64,000 nt of DNA from Francisella philomiragia subsp. philomiragia ATCC 25015 (GTDB lineage: Bacteria; Pseudomonadota; Gammaproteobacteria; Francisellales; Francisellaceae), in contig NZ_DS999311.1 in NCBI RefSeq assembly GCF_000156715.1, forward strand, positions 347,471 to 411,470, read 5' to 3'. Under the pieces are notes generated by a model. It made no database searches, was not told where the DNA came from, and was given only the letters and a program-made list of their open reading frames with translations. The position numbers were made by a program, and so were the translations under genes. Numbering within the stretch: position 1 is the first letter of the stretch; every line of letters begins with the position of its first letter. This document shows, piece after piece, positions 46,944 to 56,396 of the stretch.

Positions 46944-48386
46944 TTATCCTAAAGAAATGTTATTCTTCTTGGCTATACTAGTAGCTAGTCTAGCTACCAA
47001 AGCATATACGATACCTAAAATGATAGTTATTACACCTAGCCATAAAAAGTAATTTTGATAGATATTTAAACTCATAATAGGATCAATCTTACCTTCTGGC
47101 ATAGCTACAAGCTGACCTAGTTTACCAGATAATGCGCCGCCAAAAGCTAATGCAAGCATAAAAAAGCCCATGCCTAGCGTAACTATCTCTTTTCTAAAAT
47201 AAATCGCTATCAAAGAAAAACCTAAAGCAGCAACCAACAATTCTGCTAATGCTCCAAAGAAGAAATAGATAATCATCCAATTACCATCAATAAAGCCATT
47301 TTTCTGCGTTAGCATAATCACTAAGTATAATGTTAATGGAGCTATCCCAGCTATCACTGTACCTATGGAATATTTATAAGGGATTGATAAATGACTCACA
47401 CTCTTCTTATACAGTATTGCCAAAATAGGACTTAGAACCACTAACCAAAAAGAGTCTAGTGCTGCATAAGTTGCTGGAGAAACATTAAACCCAATCAAAT
47501 TAAGATTTACATTATGGTCAGCAAACAAAACTAGTGTAGAAAACATCTGGTTATAAATAATAAAATAGATAACTGCTTCGATTACTAAAATTACACCTAT
47601 TATCTGTAGTATTTTTTCTTTTTTACTCGAAGTATTTTTTGCATCATTCAGCATGTACAAAAAAGTTAATAAACAGACAACTATTATCAAATACAGAGAT
47701 ATATCTGTCATCTGAAATAAGGCATAACAAATAGCTATTTGTAATAAACATACCAATGAGACTAGAGCTTTAGTTTTATTGGTTATTTTTTTATTCTCTG
47801 GTTCAATATTTTTTAATAATCTTGCACGCCAAGCATAATTTGATAATGCTAAAATCATACCAATAACACAAATTATAAAAGCATATGAATAACTAGTATA
47901 TTTTGCAATAATAGGAGTAAATGCTATTGCTAAAAAACTCCCTATATTTACACCCATATAATAAAGTGTAAATGCTGAATGTGACTGTGAAGGATTGTCA
48001 TTAAAAATCTTTGAAATTAACGCTGTTGGAGCAGGCTTAAATAAACCATTACCAACAATAATTAATGATAACGCCCAGCTAATATGCTTAAGATCATTAG
48101 ACATTGCTAATACAACATAACCTAATAACAGTAGAATTGCACCAGTAACTAAAGCATTTTTTATGCCGATAACTTTATCAGATATATATCCACCTATGGT
48201 TGGCGTAATATAAATTAATGAAGCAAATATCCCAAAAATTAGATACCCTTGTGACTCACTAATATGACTAGCTGTTATAAAAAGCATAAATAAAGCTTGG
48301 AAGCTATAAAAAGCATATCTCTCCCATAACTCTATAAACCACAATACCGAAAACTGCCTTACCTTTATATCTTTTATCAAAATCAA
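46944..48386 (-). CDS. POT-family proton-dependent oligopeptide transporter
   Basis: 480 residues, about 14 membrane segments. POT features: ELWERYAFYSFQALFMLFIT (the ExxERFxYY-type proton site, here ERYAFYS), PTIGGYISDKVIGIKNAL and FTLYYMGVNIGSFLAIAF. The family imports di- and tripeptides. The reading frame opens with TTG at 48386, with another TTG two codons later better placed behind AGAGA, so the start is not settled. It is convergent with leuB, only 13 bases apart. Exact substrate unknown. Confidence 0.9.
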   Translation of the reverse strand: MILIKDIKVRQFSVLWFIELWERYAFYSFQALFMLFITASHISESQGYLIFGIFASLIYITPTIGGYISDKVIGIKNALVTGAILLLLGYVVLAMSNDLKHISWALSLIIVGNGLFKPAPTALISKIFNDNPSQSHSAFTLYYMGVNIGSFLAIAFTPIIAKYTSYSYAFIICVIGMILALSNYAWRARLLKNIEPENKKITNKTKALVSLVCLLQIAICYALFQMTDISLYLIIVVCLLTFLYMLNDAKNTSSKKEKILQIIGVILVIEAVIYFIIYNQMFSTLVLFADHNVNLNLIGFNVSPATYAALDSFWLVVLSPILAILYKKSVSHLSIPYKYSIGTVIAGIAPLTLYLVIMLTQKNGFIDGNWMIIYFFFGALAELLVAALGFSLIAIYFRKEIVTLGMGFFMLALAFGGALSGKLGQLVAMPEGKIDPIMSLNIYQNYFLWLGVITIILGIVYALVARLATSIAKKNNISLG

Positions 48387-48528
48387 TTCTCTTTACTAAA
48401 TTTATAACAATATAATCTATAACACATTGTGCAAAATAGTAAGCCTAATTTTGTTTTAATAATTATAAATTGACTATGGATACTTAGTCACTTAAACTTT
48501 TCTTATATACTTCTTTATTGTTTTGAAA

Positions 48529-50244
48529 ATGCTTATAACAAAACTCGATGAAAATTCTTTTAGCCTAAATGTCAAAACTAACTGTGTAATATCTTTTGAC
48601 TATAATACCAATCAGCATGGGCAATTTAAGCTCTATCACAATGATACAGTTGTAGAATGTCATCCAATCCAAACAACCACATTAAAAACTAAGTATTATC
48701 ATATTGAGTGGTTACTAGAAGCTAATAAGGAATATATCCTAAAAATTGTTTGTGATACTCAAAATATAAGTATAGAGAACGGTTGGCTGTATGATGATTC
48801 TTTGCTTGAGCAGGGAGGTATCTGCTTTAGTCTAAAACACGGTAAATGGCAATCATGTCATTCTCATGATAATTCAAATATAAGAAATACTGAGCGTCTA
48901 CAATATCACTTCACTGCAAAAGAAGCTTGGTTAAATGATCCAAATGGCTTAGTTTACTTCAAGGGTAAATATCATATGTTTTATCAACATTATCCTTATG
49001 GTAAGCATACACCAATGCTACACTGGGGACATGCAGTATCTGAAGATATGGTACATTGGCAACATCTACCTATTGCTATTTACCCACAAAACGATCTTGA
49101 TGATAGATATATTGGTGGTGCTTTCTCAGGAAGTGCTACAGTTATCAACAATGAGCTTTTTCTGACTTATACAGAGCACTTTGAAGATTTAGACAATACT
49201 CCAAATATCTTTATAGAAAAACAAAATCTCATCAAAAGCAAAGATGCTATTCACTTCTCAAAACCCACAACAGTAATAAATCATAAGCCAGATTTTTGTT
49301 CTTATGATTTTAGAGATACTAAAGTATGGTTCGATGAAAAATTTGACTGTTACTACCTAGTTATTGGCACCTATGCAAATGGATATCCAAGCGTTGTACT
49401 GTATAGATCTGATGATGCTGAGAGCTGGGTTTATCATAGTATCTTATTTCAAGAGAAAACTCTCTCAGGTAGAACATTAGAGTGCCCAGATCTATTTTAC
49501 CTTGATGGTAAATATGTTCTTATTTTGTCAATATTTGAAACTAAAGATAAAAAGGATTTTAACTATCAATCGTATTACTATATTGGTGATTTTGATGGTA
49601 AACATTTCATACCTAAGACTCCTCTTAGATATATAGACTCAGCGAAGGAATTTTATGCTCCACAAACTTTCGAAGCTAATGGTAATAGGTATGCCATAGG
49701 CTGGATGAACTGTTGGGAAGATTTTAAAAATCGCGCAAAAGAAGATTCTGCTGGTGCTATGAGCTTAATGAGACAGCTTAGAATAAACAAAGATAAACTT
49801 TTATCTTATCCTGTAGATAATTATAAAAATCTTAGAAATAAAACTATAGAAATCAGAAACCTCGATCAAGATATTACTCTGCTTTCAAATCTAATAGAAC
49901 TAAATTTAGATTTTAGCTCTAAAGAGCAATGGCAACTAAATCTTCTAAAAACCAATCAAAATCATGTCTTTAATATTAGCTATCAAAATAATCAATTAAC
50001 AGTAAAAAATAACTTCTCGGAGGTTATAACAGAGGCTTCTATAGTAGACATATCATCTCAAAATGTAAGTGTAGATATTTTCTTAGATACAACTAGTATA
50101 GAGCTTTTTGTTAATAAAGGTGAAGAGTCTATTACGATGCGATTTGACCCTTCTAATATAATAGAAAATACATTACAGATAAGTGTAGCTAATAAAAATG
50201 ATATAACTGCCAAGCTACATGAGCTTAGTTCAATATGGGAATAA
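48529..50244 (+). CDS. GH32 beta-fructosidase (sucrose-6-phosphate hydrolase/levanase-like)
   Basis: 571 residues from ATG at 48529; a TTG two codons earlier is the alternative. After about 100 residues of beta-rich N-terminal region, the five-bladed propeller starts with AWLNDPNGLVYFKGKYHMFYQ (Asp nucleophile 137), then FSGSATV, FRDTKVWF (Asp263; canonical RDP reads RDT here) and the acid/base in TLECPDLFYL (Glu318). A C-terminal beta sandwich ends with DTTSIELFVNKGEESIT. No signal peptide, so it acts in the cytosol on imported sucrose or fructosides. The next gene, a MFS transporter, is 19 bases after. Confidence 0.88.
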   Translation: MLITKLDENSFSLNVKTNCVISFDYNTNQHGQFKLYHNDTVVECHPIQTTTLKTKYYHIEWLLEANKEYILKIVCDTQNISIENGWLYDDSLLEQGGICFSLKHGKWQSCHSHDNSNIRNTERLQYHFTAKEAWLNDPNGLVYFKGKYHMFYQHYPYGKHTPMLHWGHAVSEDMVHWQHLPIAIYPQNDLDDRYIGGAFSGSATVINNELFLTYTEHFEDLDNTPNIFIEKQNLIKSKDAIHFSKPTTVINHKPDFCSYDFRDTKVWFDEKFDCYYLVIGTYANGYPSVVLYRSDDAESWVYHSILFQEKTLSGRTLECPDLFYLDGKYVLILSIFETKDKKDFNYQSYYYIGDFDGKHFIPKTPLRYIDSAKEFYAPQTFEANGNRYAIGWMNCWEDFKNRAKEDSAGAMSLMRQLRINKDKLLSYPVDNYKNLRNKTIEIRNLDQDITLLSNLIELNLDFSSKEQWQLNLLKTNQNHVFNISYQNNQLTVKNNFSEVITEASIVDISSQNVSVDIFLDTTSIELFVNKGEESITMRFDPSNIIENTLQISVANKNDITAKLHELSSIWE

Positions 50245-50263
50245 AAAAACAGAGAGTATAGTA

Positions 50264-51499
50264 ATGGCATCAATTAATACAAGTAATCAATTATCAACTT
50301 TTATAGTCCCAGAAAACTTAAAAATAAAAGCCGTAAGTATTTGTTTCATAGCCGCTTTTATTACAGGTGGTTTTGGAGCTATATTAGGACTAGTATCACC
50401 CCAGATTTCTAGTCATTATCATGTAAATGTATCACATATTGTCTATATTGATGTGTTGAATATATTAGGTCTCTTGATAGGTAACGCCTTAAGCTCAAAA
50501 ACAATGAGCTCTTTAGGTTGCAGAAATACCTTATTAATTGCCTTGATAATAGGCCTTATCGCTCAATTTACCATAGCAGCAGGATTTCCTTTGTATATCT
50601 ATGCTTTGTGCGCTCTTTTAAATGGTACTTGTGTAGGCTTTTTAGTTCCTGCTGTTAGTCAGACTATTCATGCAGCATACGCTAAAAGTGGCAAAAGTGA
50701 ATCACGCCTAAATGTTCTAAATTTCTTCTTTGGCGCAGGATCTGCATTTGTACCTTTTATTGGTGGTCATATAGTTCAACACTTCTCATGGCGTGCAGTA
50801 TTTATAGGCATGGGATGCTTATACTTAGTGTTATTAGTAATTATATTTTTGACTAAATTTGAAGATAAAAGTTCTATCAAAATTGATAACATAGATAACA
50901 AGCTCGAATCATCTAAACCAAAACTTCTAAATCTTAGTGTAGTGCTGATTGCATTAGCGATAATGATTTATGTATATATCGAATATATTGTTTCATATTG
51001 GTTCTCACCATATTTACAAGAAGCTAAGCATCTAAAAGTCACCGATGTCGGTCTTATTATCGGCTTATTTTGGGGTATTATTGCCATTTCAAGATTGATT
51101 GTAGGACTATTCGTACTTACAAGAATTAAGCCTGCTGTTTATATTATGATAAGTTCATTTATTACTTTGATAGGATTTATAATATTCTTGATTGCTGAGA
51201 GTCTTTATGGATTTATATTAGGCGGTGTAGTGTTAGGATTTGGATGTGCGGCGATGTTCCCTACACTTCTAGGCTATGGTATAAATAATGCTAATTACTC
51301 AAGTCCTAAAGTGTCTTCTTTCTTGATAATGTCTGGCTCAATCGGCGCTTCAATCTGCTTGTTTATTTCTGGATTCTTGGGTCAACATATAGACAAACAG
51401 GTTCCCATTATAATTGGACCAGTTTTATGTGTAATTATTATAGTTATAATTTTTATGGCATATATAAGAAAGCCTACTTCTCAACAATATAGAACGTAA
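50264..51499 (+). CDS. MFS transporter, probable fructoside/sugar uptake
   Basis: 411 residues from ATG at 50264, just after the GH32 gene; reading from 50219 would overlap it. Twelve membrane segments: AAFITGGFGAILGLVSPQIS (TM1), FGAGSAFVPFIGGHIVQHFSWRAVFIG (TM5-6), and VVLGFGCAAMFPTLLGYGINN in the C-terminal half, which resembles the FGHS/fucose-permease-like branch. Co-location with a cytosolic GH32 enzyme suggests uptake of sucrose or a short fructan; inferred only. Its end overlaps the convergent GT39 gene by 26 bases. Confidence 0.8.
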   Translation: MASINTSNQLSTFIVPENLKIKAVSICFIAAFITGGFGAILGLVSPQISSHYHVNVSHIVYIDVLNILGLLIGNALSSKTMSSLGCRNTLLIALIIGLIAQFTIAAGFPLYIYALCALLNGTCVGFLVPAVSQTIHAAYAKSGKSESRLNVLNFFFGAGSAFVPFIGGHIVQHFSWRAVFIGMGCLYLVLLVIIFLTKFEDKSSIKIDNIDNKLESSKPKLLNLSVVLIALAIMIYVYIEYIVSYWFSPYLQEAKHLKVTDVGLIIGLFWGIIAISRLIVGLFVLTRIKPAVYIMISSFITLIGFIIFLIAESLYGFILGGVVLGFGCAAMFPTLLGYGINNANYSSPKVSSFLIMSGSIGASICLFISGFLGQHIDKQVPIIIGPVLCVIIIVIIFMAYIRKPTSQQYRT

Positions 51500-52889
51500 A
51501 AGGTTTCTCTTGAGGTTTTATTTTATCTGTTAATTGTACATTTTGGCACGTCTTATATATCAGAGTATAGCCTAGTGTTTTAATATCATTATCTACATAA
51601 CCATATTCACCACCACAGCCAGGGAAAACCATAACCATAGAGCCTTTAGAGCTTAACTTGTACCACTCTCTTACAAAGTTAGGGTGTTTACTCATAAATG
51701 CTGTCAGATAAAGTCCATAATCCCAGCTTCCTGATGCATACTCTGGGTAAGCTAAGTGATTATCTTTAATTAAATTATCGGCTACTACGGCAATACTATT
51801 GCCAATATTGTTATGCTCTATCTTATTATTTGTGAAGGTACTAATATTAAATGCAATAAAATAAATTAAATTCACAACTAAACCAAATACCACTATCTTG
51901 TATAGAGAAATATTAGTAGTTTTTAGTCTAAAAAAAATATATATAGCTGGAATAAATAATGCTGTAGCACTCACCAACCACTCTGTTGGTAATGCTCCAT
52001 TAAACATCTCTAATAAACAAAAGATTATATATGGCGTTACTCCTATATAAACTATAGCTTTTTGGTTATTGGATAATTTAGAGTAGACTCTTATTATATT
52101 TTTTCTAAAAGCTAAATATACAAGAATAACTATAGCAACAGCAAAATTAAGTAGCTGAAATATACTATCAAATAAGCCATTAAATATATTAAAAAGCATG
52201 CTAGAATTAGGCTCAGCAACTCTAGCTGCCGCATAATGTATAGTGATAAAGTTAAGCTCATACAAAGAAACCATACCTGGTATTAGTAATACAAAACCAA
52301 ATACAGCTGATAACAAAATATTCTTAGTGTAACAAGCTTTATAATTAAATATTAAATACGCCAGCATTGCTACTGCTACTATAGCTATTTGAAACTTAGC
52401 ATACACTGCTAAAGCAACTATTAAAGCAGTTAAAAGCCAATAGATAGTTCTATTAGAATCTATAGCTTTTATAAAAAAATAAGCACTTGCTGTCCAAAAT
52501 GGTAGCAGTATTATATTTTGATTATATTGAAGAAAAAATTCTCCCATATAAAAAAAGCTTAATAATGATAGTAAGGTAACAAAGATAGCTTCTTTATGCT
52601 CAAAATATAGCCTCATTATCTTGTATACATAGAGCCATGTAACAACTATACAGATAGATGTTGCTAATAGATTCGCTAATAATGGTGAAAAAAGTAATAC
52701 AAATGGTCTAAGGAATAGTGCACCTAACCCTGGATGCTTATCATACATTAAACTTGGATGCATGCCCCACATAATATTTTCTGCAGTATCAGGAGAAATA
52801 CTATAAGGCGAGTGAATCAAGAGAGTTAGCCCATCCCATATCAAAAGATACAAAATGACAAAAAGAACCAAGGGAAATATTTTTTTCAT
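51474..52889 (-). CDS. GT39-like (ArnT/PMT-type) membrane glycosyltransferase
   Basis: 471 residues with about ten membrane segments and a C-terminal periplasmic part. The first loop SPYSISPDTAENIMWGMHPSLMYDKHPGLGALF holds the acidic residue and the H-P-G/P-P motif that GT39 and ArnT-like enzymes use with polyprenyl-phosphate sugars. Such enzymes add sugars to lipid A, proteins or glycans on the outer face of the inner membrane. Francisella has an ArnT homologue that adds galactosamine to lipid A; I cannot say whether this is that protein or a paralogue. It stands alone. Confidence 0.75.
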   Translation of the reverse strand: MKKIFPLVLFVILYLLIWDGLTLLIHSPYSISPDTAENIMWGMHPSLMYDKHPGLGALFLRPFVLLFSPLLANLLATSICIVVTWLYVYKIMRLYFEHKEAIFVTLLSLLSFFYMGEFFLQYNQNIILLPFWTASAYFFIKAIDSNRTIYWLLTALIVALAVYAKFQIAIVAVAMLAYLIFNYKACYTKNILLSAVFGFVLLIPGMVSLYELNFITIHYAAARVAEPNSSMLFNIFNGLFDSIFQLLNFAVAIVILVYLAFRKNIIRVYSKLSNNQKAIVYIGVTPYIIFCLLEMFNGALPTEWLVSATALFIPAIYIFFRLKTTNISLYKIVVFGLVVNLIYFIAFNISTFTNNKIEHNNIGNSIAVVADNLIKDNHLAYPEYASGSWDYGLYLTAFMSKHPNFVREWYKLSSKGSMVMVFPGCGGEYGYVDNDIKTLGYTLIYKTCQNVQLTDKIKPQEKPFTFYIVEK

Positions 52890-52981
52890 TTAGAGATTTT
52901 ATTTAACAAATATTTTTGTAAGAGTATACAGATGTTTTTGATACAATTTAAGGATTGATTTAACAAAAATAATATATTGAT

Positions 52982-53419
52982 ATGCTTAGTATCATACAAA
53001 GAGTAAACTGCGCAAATGTAGTAGTTGATGGTCAAAAAGTTGCTGATATAAATAAAGGTATCTTAGCACTAGTGTGTGTTGAGAAAGAAGACACTCACCA
53101 AAACTTCGAAAAAATGACTGATAAAATCATCAAGTATCGTATATTTGAAGATGAGGCAGGCAAGATGAACTTATCTCTAGCAGATATTGATGGAGAGATA
53201 ATTCTTGTACCACAATTTACACTTGCTGCTGATACAAAGAAAGGTAATAGGCCAAGCTTTAGTAGTGGTTGTCCTCCTGAAATAGCAAAAGAAAAATTCA
53301 AAGAGTTTGTAGATATATTCAAGAATAAATATGATAAAGTCCAAACAGGAATATTTGGTGCTGATATGAAAGTGTCTTTGACAAATGATGGTCCTGTAAC
53401 TTTTACTTTTAAGGTATAA
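52982..53419 (+). CDS. dtd: D-aminoacyl-tRNA deacylase
   Basis: 145 residues, the standard Dtd length. [17 protein letters not shown] at the start, [19 protein letters not shown] (canonical SQFTL motif with Pro for Ser) and the Gly-cisPro motif NDGPVTF near the C-terminus. It hydrolyses D-amino acids, and Gly mischarged on tRNA-Ala, to prevent misincorporation. tyrA starts 2 bases after its stop. Confidence 0.95.
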   Translation: MLSIIQRVNCANVVVDGQKVADINKGILALVCVEKEDTHQNFEKMTDKIIKYRIFEDEAGKMNLSLADIDGEIILVPQFTLAADTKKGNRPSFSSGCPPEIAKEKFKEFVDIFKNKYDKVQTGIFGADMKVSLTNDGPVTFTFKV

Positions 53420-53421
53420 AT

Positions 53422-54261
53422 ATGCAAAAAAGAATTTGTATAATTGGTGGTAGTGGTGAAATGGGTCAGATGACTCAAAATATCTTTAGCAAATTCCTAC
53501 CTGAATATGCACTAACTATTTTTGATGAAAGTGATTGGCAAACCCCCGAGCAAAAACTTGCTAATCAAGACATTATTATATTATCTGTACCAATATATTT
53601 GACTGATGAAATTATCAAAAAAACAATACCCTATCTTTCTGAAGGTACTATATTAGCTGACTATACTAGTATCAAAAAAGAACCTTTAGATAGTATGTTA
53701 GCTAATTATGATGGCCCTGTGGTGGGGCTACATCCCATATTTGGTCCAACTATTAGCTCTCCCGACAATCAAGTAATTGTAGTCTGTGATGGTAAACAGC
53801 AAGATAAGTATCAATACTTTATCGATGATCTAGCAAGAATTGGCTTTAGTATCGAGAAAATGACTGCCAAAGAGCATGATGAAGCTATGACTTTTATCCA
53901 AGGTATTGAGCATTTTAGTGTCTACTGTCTAGGTCTATTTCTTAAGCACAAAAATGTTGATATTCAAAAAATGCTTAAGCTAGCAAGCCCTGTATATAAA
54001 ATGGAACTCAATATTGTTGGTAGACTTTTTAGCCAAGGTCCAGGCTTATATGCTGATATTATTATGTCAGATAAGCAAAGACAGCAAACTATCGCCCAAT
54101 TTGCTGAATTTGTAAACTCTAATGCTGAAAAAGTATCTGATGGTGATAAACAAACATTTATCGAGAACTTCAAAGCAGTTAAAGAATGGATGGGAGATTT
54201 TGCCCCGCAATCATATAAAAATACAGATAAGCTACTGCTTAAAAAGAAAGGTTATGAATAA
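53422..54261 (+). CDS. tyrA: Prephenate dehydrogenase-type TyrA (no chorismate mutase domain)
   Basis: 279 residues. N-terminal NAD loop CIIGGSGEMGQMTQNIF, then ADYTSIKKEPLDSML and VGLHPIFGPTISSPDNQVIV, and the helical second half with FIQGIEHFSVYCLGLFL. The same order is found in the dehydrogenase half of the E. coli T-protein; the AroQ mutase domain of that fusion is absent. It makes 4-hydroxyphenylpyruvate for tyrosine. It follows dtd by two bases, and its end overlaps the next convergent gene by ten bases. Confidence 0.9.
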   Translation: MQKRICIIGGSGEMGQMTQNIFSKFLPEYALTIFDESDWQTPEQKLANQDIIILSVPIYLTDEIIKKTIPYLSEGTILADYTSIKKEPLDSMLANYDGPVVGLHPIFGPTISSPDNQVIVVCDGKQQDKYQYFIDDLARIGFSIEKMTAKEHDEAMTFIQGIEHFSVYCLGLFLKHKNVDIQKMLKLASPVYKMELNIVGRLFSQGPGLYADIIMSDKQRQQTIAQFAEFVNSNAEKVSDGDKQTFIENFKAVKEWMGDFAPQSYKNTDKLLLKKKGYE

Positions 54262-54668
54262 GTATTCAGAGCACTATATATAATAGGTATCTGCCAAATT
54301 AGTAACCCTAAGATCAATACTCCTCTCATAGCATTTTTTCTAGTTAAATTCTTAGATGCCAAAAACTCCCAAGTATGGATAACTGCCGATAGAGTAAAAA
54401 AGGTTAAGCAACATAATAGTACAGTAGCATCAGCATAGATTCCCCATTGCATATACCAAACAAAACTAGCAACTAAAGCTACAGATAAATTATTAACACC
54501 AGATTGTAGTTGGTAAGGTCGATTTGTTTGCCTACCTAAAGATTTCGCTGATTGTTTACTAAAAAATATCCCCTCTAATCCAGAGAGTCCTGATAGTGAT
54601 ATAACAATAATCAATGTATTATAGTGCAGTAGCTCTATAGAGTTTTGGTTAAATAAAAAGGAGACCAC
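54252..54668 (-). CDS. Small membrane protein, unknown function
   Basis: At least 138 residues from GTG at 54668, with three to four membrane segments (NTLIIVISLSGLSGLEGIFF, VNNLSVALVASFVWYMQWG, ATVLLCCLTFFTLSAVIHTW, VLILGLLIWQIPIIYSAL). Family not recognised. Oddly, the open frame extends about 25 codons upstream without ATG, GTG or TTG, and codes for a hydrophobic stretch (RIGIIVVGGFVVSFLF) that would complete a membrane helix cut in half by the GTG start. A rare ATT or ATA start, or a start inside the upstream pyrD-like gene, is possible. Confidence 0.6.
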   Translation of the reverse strand: MVSFLFNQNSIELLHYNTLIIVISLSGLSGLEGIFFSKQSAKSLGRQTNRPYQLQSGVNNLSVALVASFVWYMQWGIYADATVLLCCLTFFTLSAVIHTWEFLASKNLTRKNAMRGVLILGLLIWQIPIIYSALNTYS

Positions 54669-54727
54669 AAAGCCACCAACAACTATTATACCAATCCTTG
54701 TAAACTCTATAATTTTTGAAAAAAAAA

Positions 54728-55468
54728 TTAAAAGCCAAACTTCCTGACAATCTCTTTTACTAGCTTTTTACCTCTAATAGGATTAAACATTATAGAGCTT
54801 AGAGATAAGTGATCTGCCCCTGCCTCGATATATTTCTTAGCATCATCTAGCGTGTAAATACCACCACCTCCAATAATAGTGATACTATCACCGAACTCTT
54901 CTCTAGCTTTTTTGATAGCAGGCAAACTGTATTCATGTAAGGGATAACCTGAGATACCGCCCTTATCTGTAGGGATAGTATTACATAGATGAAAAGTTGT
55001 AATCCCTACGGCAAGATATTCTCTAATCTTAGCATTATGATTTACAGTTGGTGGCATTTTGATACTGATATTTCTACCAACAAATATCTGAGCTAGCTCA
55101 GCAGGAAAATCAACAATACTAGCATTAGGACAACCTATATTTATCTCAATATTTTTATGATTGGCAAACTTTGGTAACTTTAAAGTCTCTGCAAAACTAT
55201 GCCAGTCTGACATCTCTAATGCCGCCAAAGATATAATATCTTGCGACCTTTTCGGTGGCTTTGCATTTGCCAACCCTGGATTACGCAAACCAATCTTATT
55301 ACGCCAAGCATTTTTATCTATTTTACGGATAGTTTTAAGAGCTTGTTTGATAAGTCCCCAGCGTCTATTAACTGTAAAAGAACCATAAACATTCGATGTT
55401 TCGGTAAATTTAAGATATTTGCCAAACGGTGGCGAGATTATTATTCTTTTAAGATCTTGATTTTGCAT
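54728..55468 (-). CDS. pyrD: Dihydroorotate dehydrogenase-like protein
   Basis: 246 residues from ATG at 55468. FMN-barrel features of the DHOD family: NKIGLRNPG, IEINIGCPNA, ISIKMPP, FHLCNTIPTDKGGISGYPLH and the phosphate site IIGGGGIYTLDDAKKYIEAGADHLSLSS. It is much shorter than the quinone-linked class 2 enzyme (about 335), lacking the N-terminal membrane helices, and the class is unclear. Position right after pyrF (start one base behind its stop) supports a role in pyrimidine synthesis, oxidising dihydroorotate to orotate; the electron acceptor cannot be read. Confidence 0.75.
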   Translation of the reverse strand: MQNQDLKRIIISPPFGKYLKFTETSNVYGSFTVNRRWGLIKQALKTIRKIDKNAWRNKIGLRNPGLANAKPPKRSQDIISLAALEMSDWHSFAETLKLPKFANHKNIEINIGCPNASIVDFPAELAQIFVGRNISIKMPPTVNHNAKIREYLAVGITTFHLCNTIPTDKGGISGYPLHEYSLPAIKKAREEFGDSITIIGGGGIYTLDDAKKYIEAGADHLSLSSIMFNPIRGKKLVKEIVRKFGF

Positions 55469-55469
55469 C

Positions 55470-56102
55470 TTAACACTCAAACTCTTTTAGCTTCTCAACA
55501 ATATCATCAGCACGAAGTAGGGGTCTACCTACGATAATGTAGTCAACGCCTAGCTCTTTAGCTTTTTTAGGTGTCAAAGCATTAAAGTGATCATCACTTA
55601 AGTCACTCTCAAGTCTCACACCTGGTACATATAACTTGATTTTATCCCCAAATTTTGCTCTAACATCTGCAACTAAATGTGGATGACATATAAAGTTTTC
55701 CACACCTAAATCCACACATCTCTGAAATTTTGCTAGACTATCTGCCTTATCAAAATTAGCATCACTACTAAGAGTAATCACAGCTAATGGTATTGCTTGA
55801 GTATCTGCTGCAAGTGCTGCTTTGACCATTTCATCACTAGCAGTACCGTGAAATGTGAAGTATTTAAAATTTGGGATAGCTTTTGAGTAGTTTTCTATTG
55901 CAGTTTTAACTGTATTTGGGATATCGTGTAACTTAAAATCCAAAAAAATATCTTTATCGCCAACTAATTGATGAATTTCTTCAAAGGATAGCGTTGAACA
56001 CAGGATATGACCAATTTTAACACAGTCAACATACTTTGAAACAATGGCTGTTTTCTCTAAATCAGACTTAGAGATACCATCTGCTGAGAACATTATTTTC
56101 AT
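55470..56102 (-). CDS. pyrF: Orotidine 5'-phosphate decarboxylase
   Basis: 210 residues from ATG at 56102 (a TTG four codons earlier is possible). The catalytic lysine motif is FLDFKLHDIPNTV, with FHGTASDEMVKAAL and the C-terminal YVPGVRLESDLSDDH and YIIVGRPLLRADD. It decarboxylates OMP to UMP. It is first in a pair with pyrD; the two share a junction (TAAGATG) that suggests coupled translation. Confidence 0.95.
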   Translation of the reverse strand: MKIMFSADGISKSDLEKTAIVSKYVDCVKIGHILCSTLSFEEIHQLVGDKDIFLDFKLHDIPNTVKTAIENYSKAIPNFKYFTFHGTASDEMVKAALAADTQAIPLAVITLSSDANFDKADSLAKFQRCVDLGVENFICHPHLVADVRAKFGDKIKLYVPGVRLESDLSDDHFNALTPKKAKELGVDYIIVGRPLLRADDIVEKLKEFEC

Positions 56103-56396
56103 TAAGTTTCTCAAATGATTAATCGATGTTGAAACTATATATTAGTTTAATTTATGGTGATAGTAAACTATATTTTGAGCTTCTCATTTTTATCTATGTC
56201 AAATTATGATAAATCTATCTAAAAGCCTCAGATTAATTTAGTTTTTTCTACTTTTTAATTTATATTTTTCAAAATTTTTAACTCTATATACTAACTTACT
56301 TTTCATAAAATCCTTAAAATTATGTATTATTAGACTATATAGATAATTATTTTTATCTATATATCTCATTACAGAAGCATAAAAGGTAGGTTTATT

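Noticed and set aside
53095-53478. 127-codon ORF on the minus strand across dtd and tyrA
   Set aside because: Covered by two well-supported genes on the plus strand with conserved catalytic motifs; no support for this frame.
55241-55537. 98-codon ORF on the plus strand over pyrD-like and pyrF
   Set aside because: Both genes beneath it are well supported and the frame encodes nothing recognisable.
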